In this document: in pieces, positions 34,101-37,136 of the stretch
Numbering within the stretch: position 1 is the stretch's first letter
How the letters are laid out: each line of letters opens with the position of its first letter
Assembly: GCA_002349055.1 (NCBI GenBank)
Contig: DECD01000024.1
Span: forward strand, 7,118 to 71,117
Length of the DNA stretch: 64,000 nt
DNA from: Bacteroidales bacterium UBA2939
GTDB lineage: Bacteria; Bacteroidota; Bacteroidia; Bacteroidales; P3
Direction: 5' to 3'
Made by a program: the position numbers and the translations under genes
The notes under the pieces: generated by a model
What the model saw: only the letters and a program-made list of their open reading frames with translations
Database searches by the model: none
Told to the model about the DNA's origin: nothing

Positions 34101-37056
34101 GAGCCCACGGTGAGGCGTAGGCCCAGCTGTTGCATTCGAAGAGCGAGGGGTGGTCGGCATAGACCCATTCGGCATCGGTGTAGGCACAGTTGAGGTCGCG
34201 CTGGGCATCGGTAGCCTGAGAGGCATCCCATCCGCAGCCTATCTGGCCGCCCTGAATCTTGACCCAGGTGTCGTGGAGCACGTGGCCGTTCTGGCTACCG
34301 CCATAGACGGAACCCTTGATGAAAGGACCACTGTGGTCGGACTCCTTGCCGATGATGACCTCGGTGTTGTTGACATAGTTGAGGAGGGGGATATTGGCGT
34401 TGGTGGCGGGGTCGCCCACGATGCCCTTACCGGCGCCGAACACCATGCCGCTGTCCATGGGCATGACGAGGGTGCGGGGGCCTACCTTACCGGCAGCGAT
34501 TTCGACGGTGGTCTTGCCGGTGTTGGCGTCACAGACGAGGTCGTCGCCGGAGGTGCTATACTTACCCACGCGAGCCATCTCGCCGCCGCCGTAGATATTA
34601 CCTTTGACCCAGAACTTCTTGTCGTCAGCCGTAGCTGTCGTCCACGGTACCGTTTCCACCGACGGGTTAGTGGTATGATTCGTGATCCAAGTCGCGTAGT
34701 CGACTTTCTGGTCGGCACCCATCACAATCTTGGGATTGGAGGTGACGAGACCTGCGTTGATTGCCGAAAAGAGGTCGTCGACCGAATTGCCGCGGCCGCC
34801 ACCAAAGACATCGTGGTTCACATGGCCTTTCACCAGGTTGATGATGGGCGTGGTGGCTGTGGAATCTAACGGACGGTAGGGGGACAAGTTGCTGCCGCCA
34901 TAGACATAGTCGACATCCAGCGCGCAGGTACCCGTTTCGGTGGAATCGATGATGATGATGATTTTGCCTTCCACGTTACCGTTCTGGTCACATCCGCCGA
35001 AAACGTTCTCAATCTTACCGCCCTTCAGGATTACCGTAATATTGCCACCGGTGCCTTGCAGTTCGGGATGAGCCTTCATATAGACGAGGTCTTCCGGCGT
35101 GAACCTGGGGTGATCCGATGCGAGATCGGCTGCCACCTGTTCTTCCGTGGGATATTTTCTGATGTTGGCTGCGTAGTCGCCAGCTCCCAGGGAGCCGCCG
35201 AAGACGCTACCGAAGGTGCCACCTTCGATGGTGAGGGTGACGTTGCCATAGACAGTACCCAGACGGCAACCGCCATAGAGGCCCAGATACTTATCGTTGG
35301 CGGCGCAGGTCATCACCTGGTTGATTTCGGCAATGACGTCGGTATAGTTACCGCCGCAGAAGTGGTAGTCGATATCCACCTTGCCATCATTACAAGAGCC
35401 GCCACCTTCCACGATGGTGATATTGGCGTCGCCACCGGTGACAGTACCCTGGCGGTTACAACCGCCGAAGATGACACCCACACGACCTGACGCAAATTTG
35501 AGGTAGACCTTACCTTTTCCAATGTTGGAGGCTTTGATGACACCGTTGCCACCGCCGAAGACCTCTTGATATCGGCCACCATCGATGACGGTGTTCACGC
35601 CCACGGCATCGGCAGCATTGCCACCGCCGAAGACCTCTTTGATGGTATTGTCGCAACCGTAGACATGAGTATAGATTTTCTTTTGCGAATCTACAAAATT
35701 ATTCTCCGGCTGGTAATGAGCGTTGTGTCCGCCACCGAAGACACTGTCGAGGGCATAGGTGCGGTTGATGGAGACATCGCTCACAGCGTCATGCGTTCTG
35801 CGGAACGTCTTATAGACATGTACATAGACATTGTCCTCGGGTGTACCGTTGACGTTGTTGCAGCCGTAGACAGAGCCACGGATTTGTGCGGAACCTTCGT
35901 AGGTGCCGCTGTTGTTGCGGCCGATGTTGACCGTCACCTGGCCATGGACCAGGGCAGCCACATTGCTGTGGCCCTCGCCCAAGAGCGTCGTGTCGCCCAG
36001 GCCACCGCCATAGACTTCGCCATAGATGGTACCGGCCATTGCATTGACCGTCGTGGTCTTGCTGGCCGTATTGACTTTTTTAGCATTGATGGAGCCGCTG
36101 TTGACATTGCCGAGGGCCGAACCACCATAGATATTACCATAGATGAGGGGTTTCTGCACGGCTTCGCTCACGATGACGCTGTCGAGTGTCACCACCACGC
36201 TGCCGTCGACACGGGTAGGCTGGCCGTAGCCGCCGCCGAAGATGCCGTGGGCCTTATTGGTCATAGAGGTGCCCACCTGGCCGCCGGTGAGGGTCACCAG
36301 GGCGTCGCCGGTCACGGTACCCGAGGTGTTGCAACCTCCGTAGATACCCCTGACCACCATGGCGGTGCCCGAGAGGGCGACGTCGGTGCCGCCGGTGCCA
36401 GCCTCGTTGCCGCCACCATAGACGACATATACCTGTCCACCGCTGACGTTCACGTCGGGTGTGCCGCCGTAGGCAGCCACGTTGCCGCCGCCGAAGACAT
36501 AGTTGGCGTTGCCGCTGGTGATGTTGACCTGGACGCTGTTCTGGGGAGCGCCGTTGAGGTTGTTGCAGCCGAAGACGCTGTCGGCTATGCCACCGTTGAG
36601 GGTCACCGTCACATTGCCATAGACAAGAGCAGCAATGTCGCTCGTAGCACCATTCACGCCATTCTTCTGGCCGAGGCCACCGCCATAGACGGAACCTTGG
36701 GCAGTACCGTTGGTGAGGGTCACCGTGGTGGTGTTGGAACTGCTGGTTCCCACGTTGGCCAAAGCGCCACCGCCGTAGACACTGCCGGTGTTTTTCACAA
36801 GCTTATTGTTCTCGTCGCGGAGACCCACTTGGGCGTTCGCCTGGTTGATGAGCACAGCGCTGTTGCCCGACACATTGGCATTGTTGCCGCCGCCGAAGAT
36901 GTTGCCACCCACGGTGACATTCGTCTTCGCCGCTCTGGAGGATTCCTGGGCCGAGGCGACCGAAAAATGAACGTTGAGGATTGAAATCAATGCCACGCAA
37001 ACCAGTCGCGTCAGCCAGATGTTTCGGTTCATATTATGGTGTAGTTGTTGTTTCAT
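16156..37056 (-). CDS. 6966-residue glycine-motif repeat protein (putative beta-solenoid)
   Basis: One uninterrupted frame of 20.9 kb. The N-terminus (MKQQLHHNMNRNIW, hydrophobic core, SVASAQ) is a Sec signal peptide; Met9 at 37032 is an alternative start that matches the MNR start of the neighbouring paralogue. Nearly all the rest is a repeat of the form xVxIxGGxIxxxVYGGGxxAxVxGN, with well over a hundred [YF]-G-G-G/S/C cores. Gly-rich turns separated by short alternating hydrophobic strands suggest a parallel beta-helix. Residues about 6720-6966 are different: two or three chitobiase C-terminal-like (Fn3-like) domains (ARIYYTLNGDDPTT, ITYTTDESTPV). No T9SS sorting domain is seen at the end (HRVQ). 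It lies 71 bp after the 877-residue paralogue and 295 bp before the T9SS giant. No named family recognised for the repeats; function unknown, surface filament or adhesin inferred. Confidence 0.85.
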   Translation of the reverse strand: MKQQLHHNMNRNIWLTRLVCVALISILNVHFSVASAQESSRAAKTNVTVGGNIFGGGNNANVSGNSAVLINQANAQVGLRDENNKLVKNTGSVYGGGALANVGTSSSNTTTVTLTNGTAQGSVYGGGLGQKNGVNGATSDIAALVYGNVTVTLNGGIADSVFGCNNLNGAPQNSVQVNITSGNANYVFGGGNVAAYGGTPDVNVSGGQVYVVYGGGNEAGTGGTDVALSGTAMVVRGIYGGCNTSGTVTGDALVTLTGGQVGTSMTNKAHGIFGGGYGQPTRVDGSVVVTLDSVIVSEAVQKPLIYGNIYGGSALGNVNSGSINAKKVNTASKTTTVNAMAGTIYGEVYGGGLGDTTLLGEGHSNVAALVHGQVTVNIGRNNSGTYEGSAQIRGSVYGCNNVNGTPEDNVYVHVYKTFRRTHDAVSDVSINRTYALDSVFGGGHNAHYQPENNFVDSQKKIYTHVYGCDNTIKEVFGGGNAADAVGVNTVIDGGRYQEVFGGGNGVIKASNIGKGKVYLKFASGRVGVIFGGCNRQGTVTGGDANITIVEGGGSCNDGKVDIDYHFCGGNYTDVIAEINQVMTCAANDKYLGLYGGCRLGTVYGNVTLTIEGGTFGSVFGGSLGAGDYAANIRKYPTEEQVAADLASDHPRFTPEDLVYMKAHPELQGTGGNITVILKGGKIENVFGGCDQNGNVEGKIIIIIDSTETGTCALDVDYVYGGSNLSPYRPLDSTATTPIINLVKGHVNHDVFGGGRGNSVDDLFSAINAGLVTSNPKIVMGADQKVDYATWITNHTTNPSVETVPWTTATADDKKFWVKGNIYGGGEMARVGKYSTSGDDLVCDANTGKTTVEIAAGKVGPRTLVMPMDSGMVFGAGKGIVGDPATNANIPLLNYVNNTEVIIGKESDHSGPFIKGSVYGGSQNGHVLHDTWVKIQGGQIGCGWDASQATDAQRDLNCAYTDAEWVYADHPSLFECNSWAYASPWAPYDMYASTASGHEEEYEDGSSTKGGRRVASDGHTFYGNVFGGGSGYFPYAPGKWLESAGVVYGNTRVDVSGGHILTSLYGGNEQTDVKGSSIVNFSGGTLGVPRTLAQIDGHPVTCYLFGAGKGDQRTLFNTWTNISSVEVNITGGWIYGSIFGGGEDGHVTGDVVVNVSGASTKIGTLGTSYVDGNIFGGGRGFSGEALTAGVVSGNIEVNISDGTMLGSIYGGGRLASVGTYLVPPKVPGTQTDNPNYGKMQPDEGLNTHGHITVNISGGTIGNTSEYVYIAPDATDEAAASAKANIPKTEFFTDGTHKNCLRHTKGGNVFAGSMGRIVGMDGSSVNPLWPTMGRAKSTTLTISGGTIKSNVYGGGEMGSVAENTTITITGGTIGTEVGTIGSGGYYFGSVYGGGYGSSDSRAVANDSTEARINVELPWTADVLAGRVYGNTQIDITAGTVRGDIYGGGEMASVGYERYASATDKGNTTVNIGATDGGNPATLTGSATILGNVYGSNNIAGTPHGNANVNIYATAHNTTNAASYTTNNGSGEPTFALANVFGGGHEAGYAPENGSQSSTKRAIVHVYGCDNTIEDLFGGGDAAAAHGVRTTIDGGRYARIFGGGNGEVAAADIGAGGTDLTVNAGIIDSLFGGSNILGSINGPLNTTLTHTSSCSETIGVFFAGSNRAAIAGNLETDIQCGVSTISKIYGGCNMASITGSTTLNVYGGTFDEVYAGSKGVRDDPATGGVDETVDASISGDVTLNLYGGTITDAFGGSDAKGNVGGIITVNVLDQEGTCSLALTNLYGGGNQAEYTPSSASSASPLVNVQHIKSSNSILGSVYGGGLGSTAVVTANPVVIIGDEVSGHYAKITGSVYGGGREANVVGATTVLVQNSHSQIGVDVYGGGALASLTGAAAGSTVTIDDGTVNGNVYGGGLGDGSHAANVAGDVAVTVNNGTIDGDVFGCNNINGAPSGDVSVTITGGTLADVYGGGNLASYTGATEVTVSGGTIANVYGGGKGNVAEDKAANVGSSEITINGGTISTGVYGGCNAKGTVSGNSSVSLVNGTVGSDGIRATGVFGGGYGQNTLVSGNVSVTLDGATLYCDLYGGGALGNVNTNNSNTTTVNVLSGSITGDVYGGGLGDADNLYAAQVNGVVTVNIGENNGGDYNGYATFNTYGYKGGCIFGGNNMYGSPMDNVNVNIYGTAHTARNVVSGDQFAIDQVFGGGNLADFPNNGKTITTRIYGCDNTVRRVFGGGNAAATPSVVLTVDGGHFDYGWGGGNGESGVDADVNGTVTFLYSGKWEHSVVGGSNAHGNITGGAPHISEDPSKCGSAIADELYCGSTSTVVVGSKTTQTTCAYGTYRNIYGGSKENDYYGNITLILAGATATNVYGGSKGTATTPADVRAFTNAKKPTGEGVPDSVGQGGNVTIILRGGTFDNVYGGCDVNGTVEGIINIIVDSVNSECPLVVHNIYGGGHDAAYTPKTTLAHVGNKPATPVVTINSGSVTKKNGNGGNVFGGGQGAGATVTGNPVVNIGNAAGGKVTVEGTIYGGGDQAQVTGRTTVNVQKKGTRAKTGSIYGGGNRAAVTNSTDVIIGDGSAGPSITGDVYGGGALAAVNTASRADTCHTKLVLNNGTITGNVYGGGLGNASIAANVNAPVQVTVNGGTVTGAVYGCNNVNGAPQRTVNVDVYGTDAQPFSGFAIGSLFGGGNQAAYGSTPTVKVHNCSNVSIGDVYGGGNQATVAGTNVSIYGGDSIGNVYGGGNGIGVATNFTMVSGNAVTNIYGGTIGNVFGGNNTSGNILGTIAVTVNAQGDSDPNGSSSPCTMKVGNVYGGGNLAAYAPTATAALYPNTSPTVTFTKGTINGSIYGGGKGSATNVNAGLVTSNPIVLMNGADARVNGNIYGGGEMASVGSYTRNPSTQAVTACAANTGLTTVTVSAGKVGPHPLKMPTDFGHVFGGGKGVVADTTTDTGNPLIPHLNYVNNTLVTINGTALVKGCVYGGAEAGHVKGNTHVVIDENCQIGAGWDNSQATDEARDLDALYTASQWETSSSLFECHAWPYTSPYNVYDKYATSGYYATGVSADGGDQTGHDGHTFYGQVFGGGSGFFPYLGKDHTGTKDSAIWIRSSGRVEGNTLVEIKGGHILTSAYGGNEVTDVLGDAVITMTGGTLGVPRTLDQIAAHPVTCYLFGAGKGDARIFFNEWTNVRNATVTVSGGWVYGSVFGGGEDGHVLGNATVNISGSEGSNAQAIAGSATKIGTLGTSYVDGNIFGGGRGFSGEALTAGVVGGNIEVNITGGTMLGSVYGGGRLASVGTYLVPVSDPNYGQLRPNAGGNTHGHITVNISGGTIGNNAEYTYPSDAQKASNGDLRNTSYQESNAGNRLLHTKGGNVYGGSMGRIVAMDGSTHNPRWPSLGRAKQTTVNISGGIIKSSVYGGGEMGSVSQNTTVNVTGGTIGTLVPAYTTTSGHTGGDAYYFGSVYGGGYGSLDNTLDDNDSVTAATTDYATGKRAQADATPAVLAGRVYGNTFVNVTGGTLLGEVFGGGEMASVGYEQTGSRGNTNVNIGEAGPTGTGATFSGTGMVFGANNVAGTPYGNTSVHIYRTAHGADAAHNLYPTGITNNEELATNALSQTYALQAVYGGGNLAAHTPYAANGTTNVYVHYCEENTICDLYGGGNAANTKNNHIIIDGGRIHRLFGGGNGETSAANVSGTARTDIHGGLIDTVFGGSNTRGNIGTVALNLDNDRADAGPSCENLIGVIYGGGNHAPGSGGEITIACGDYHFDEIYGGANLASITGNVTLNIYGGTYNYVYGGSRGRLDDPNVAGDQSVASDISGNVTLNLYGGTIANAFGGSNAKGNIGGVITVNVLDDENVECPLNLTNLYGGSNVATYTPADATITSPVINVKHIPNGITGNVFGGGKGDKSTINAADGTSSRDAADLGRCTSNPQVNIGDNVAGHTAWVKGSTVRNYNDTYDSLPPTSGNVYGGGELAEVYGTAYVNMQNANSVIEGNIYGAGKGYTGDSIAANVSVDTYVNITDGTVKKNVYGGGELASVGTFGPAPGGGYTMTHGNTHVTITGGFIGADPNDHATENDAFGNVYGAGYGYAGKSTIGGYTYSYAYYNYVGDANVTIGGTARVYGSVFGGAENGHVWRNTSVKIKDGEIGTELTAAEHAETSEGVGANIYTGNVYGGGRGIDESDAQHHHSLTAGRVFGNTYVEVTGGIIHHDVFGGGSLASVGDTIHDIVGGAHDIMGNPISGTYSFDDDMNSATAAITRAYKKGDPVTGTGLAHVRILGGRIGNTGHNDGYVFGSGRGMAGTGSDDEYYHMAYAHNTFVFIGDTTIEGVRSVADIRGAVFGGGSNGHVSQNAHVKMTNGVIGGKTAETYTAMGVPLPATVDATVNGVDYYSGIDAADTLTDHWGRMTTGHHTFLGNVYAGGRGVDHNIDEHDVDHGLSRFAGRVFGNAKVEISGGIVYHSVYGGGSMASVGDYTNGPEIANMIAVAGTGKTFVNISGTNTRIGTNGRNNGRVFGGARGVARSDGFYNTMAFVNITNVTVDGSAQVRGCVFGGGENGRVLDSTLVTISGSCEIGNGKRKDDNRWINDYVGNVYGGGRGVDLDQNNLPNLTTGWVKNATHVVISGGHVHHNVFGGGSLASVGRQTGVGYVNTTPTLTSPEGRSWVDVTGGLIGIVIDATDSSQNLYGNVFGAGRGRAGVGIMYGNCWDSATCVTNAVVRINYTDAPSSTNYITGNVYGGGYNGHVNNSTDVRITKGKIGTAGDRNYGSLEGNVFGGGCGEDRYEAYLTRDGKYITNAQRASGTGHTDIAYRRNDRSVIRTYYNTPRSFADSLAVTDSLSVRSGLVYGNTNVLINAASASDVQILHHVYGGGANASVGDYWIASHDYTSGSIILEKGDVFPLTASLSSVFSCPTNHAGSDVSSGNCHVTVTGGTIGTSGHNNGMVFGASRGEIGAPGSIYDSIAYTNATFVTIGTSGTITDSVTPNPLINGSVYGGGENGHGYGDANVNIYSGSIGDHGDRSGSNTESIVGAKTYNRAKKLEDLIEAAVDEATKATLQAELDATLAYLSFCGNVYGGGCGTDKYVDVNDGNKEKYNPRAGVVYGNTNVTMTGGYVERAIYGGGSIANIGRRQGAFTYHNADPNTHFALSWPVEFHYRPGTGKATINVSGNARIGYSGKDNGDIFGASRGEAGDPADMAPFANVDTTIVTINIPVPEGFTEATYYGNGSSTPGLLGVNPKNDHFTPLIAGSVYGGAENGHVIRGTNVTLQSGIVGHSIYGGGKGKGTYQTTLRHITDGDVSQGQYWHKDDDSIAYIYSLTAGRVYRNTHVTMTGGRVIRNIYGGGNMASVGVGNYAGGPGDYREAGYGERWTSDNFYLRDSLAHTGHTYVTVTGGIVGILNPSKPKDSFKDDLPLGNVFGGCRGEAAPSVSPTLSPRHAYAPAFFSGYVNHAHVVIGDSTSAVDAAGPRLFGSVYGGGQDGHVRVETDVKVYRGEIGVTYTNPGDAKDLVGVPSEADIRAGRDMTDDAHWVARGNVYGAGSGIGKYTKKEVSGAVTETYASSSGSVTCSTYVYIKGGTIHRNVYGGGALASIGPLVLPGNPVPQPETTKTIVDIRGGVIGSAADFAGGSYTYNYPASGDDPSAEGYYPAGSVTFDWTSYGSCVYGASRGLQEANPTDFATDWWTFVTVRDNAHVFGSVFGGGELGTVKKDTRVKMLGGNVGGDLYGAGRGIPGDSYKNYCDVENTYVTIEGGQIHGDVYGGARDGHVTGNTNVLVKGAAVIGDEGVAAVDEHGNPGYWAFDGNVFGGGRGSGDKIDTDGDSDIDDHDEYRINKTSGRVGGNTKVVVEAGTIHGSIFGGGRLALTGVDVDGGITSFLKDIETGIYDSVNHGMATVRVLGGTIGDASDVNLLKCDWSVGDVLGSGKGDIDNYEDIYAGRVMNSRVYIVGGATVRGSVFGGGEMAGIGWWNDNGVFVPHTGTSTVHIKDTLGAAPTIGLAAEFTYDKPTHAALNERTGNENPGAWTMYNTDGTILHTCTGNVYGASQGDVDITYPHWVSMARSRQSTVTIDGGNILSCVYGGGEQGIVTGNTHVTINGGTIGTAVGTIGSGGYYFGDVYGAGYGSDEAADTYGNDSTAARTALSLNWTADVLAGRVYGNTTVDLLGGTVNGDVYGGGSMASVGDEKPGQTANGNTYVNVGSTSQYDNPALGPTIHGSVFGANNYSGTPFGNTNVHIYSTAHTDTDPLVYDRSGTNVTVVVGDQYPSGLKAVAEDVNVLDANDLQALQGEANESLVAAKRYAIKEVFGGGNKANHVPLNTSTGTTLVYIHDCDENTVKDVYGGGNAAATQNNHVIVEGGHLDRIFGGGNGSGGVAANVVGTATTEIHGGIYTQVFGGSNTLGNIGLTKLTVDDEGDCPLLIKEAFGGGNNAPGGNGEITLKCGSSFNTFYAGGSKANLGTPENPVTLTLNVEGGRVMHLFGGCQGTDDTPANIYGDVIVNLHGGSVENLYGGSDVNGNISGTITVNVDIDPDYSCPDGLNLVNVYGGGRNAAYTPDDPFRGSPLVNIMNNRYYSRESGEPTTNMDDSAYVQIRNVFGGGLGSTATVTSYPRVIVGGFPDGYGYDRSARVFGNLYGGGSAAPIRGNTLVMVRSSVIGFDSDDSIGSFHTGNIFGGGLGTTARVSGETYIGVFGQSDIKSNVYGGGSAGIVDGNTEIQMGFQEQVLPPEFIAYLDDDCAASDKIKGSFSCATPNVRFSYTTDGSTPPVPATNETLYTDANDDFCFGWGDIVQCIAYIPSEGGIDSTMMPSIAAFDKAPMPLISIDGDNVTFDGCKGARIYYTLNGDDPTTTVSATNFLWGTTVENPGSSFTIGATDVVKAIAEQRGCFNSNVTSLQVDAPVITFDGVHCTITAPEGSTITYTTDESTPVTNMLGATSHGTYVPSNTASFNVSSSQDVTVKAVCQKPGYQPSKIGAAVHRVQ
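17400..18960 (-). repeat. Third, partial copy of the large block in the 6966-residue gene
   Basis: Approximate limits. The module order seen in the two larger blocks recurs here: a GTIGSGGYYFG module, then WTADVLAGRVYGNT, then an NYSGTPFGNTNVHIY module (about 18400), a C-D-E-N-T-V module (about 18090) and an NISGTITVNV module (about 17550). The first half of the block is missing. Confidence 0.6.
19400..24500 (-). repeat. Eight-fold tandem module inside the 6966-residue gene
   Basis: The signature V-x-GG-x-[IV]-x-[HR]-x-[VI]-[FY]-GGG-x-[LM]-A-S-[VI]-G recurs at about 24420, 23670, 23165, 22455, 21700, 21040, 20310 and 19500, so spacings run from 0.5 to 0.8 kb (about 170-270 residues). Each is usually preceded by a GNVYGGGRG-like unit and followed by an unrelated-length linker and a T-x-IG-x-x-G unit. 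Limits are approximate. Confidence 0.65.
25400..31550 (-). repeat. Large internal block, copy 2, of the 6966-residue gene
   Basis: Approximate limits. The order of modules matches 31600-36950. Anchors are YVDGNIFGGGRGFSGEA (27300-27350 here, 33530-33580 in copy 1) and HTFYG-x-VFGGGSG (about 27820 and 33990). The DNA around the first anchor is nearly identical in both copies. This copy is some 800 bp longer because of an extra internal cycle near 28600-29500. Confidence 0.65.
31600..36950 (-). repeat. Large internal block, copy 1, of the 6966-residue gene
   Basis: Approximate limits. It starts right after the signal peptide and carries, in order, a GALANVG module, FGCNN-NGAP modules, a GCDNTI module (about 35650), the HTFYGNVFGGGSG and GNIFGGGRGFSGEA anchors, a second GCDNTI module (about 32360) and the AFGGSDAKGNVGG module (about 31780). 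Copy 2 repeats this order. Confidence 0.65.
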
Positions 37057-37058
37057 CT

Positions 37059-37136
37059 TTCTGGATTTTCTGATTGTTCGGATTCTTCGGAGTGTTCAGA
37101 GTATTCAGAGTGTTCAGAATATGCGGATTATTCGTC
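37059..37136. repeat. 9-bp tandem array, unit TTCAGAATA (intergenic copy 1)
   Basis: Eight degenerate 9-bp units in strict register from 37059, for example TTCAGAGTA at 37095 and TTCAGAATA at 37113. It fills the whole gap between the 877- and 6966-residue genes and includes the TAA stop of the former (37128-37130). Confidence 0.85.
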
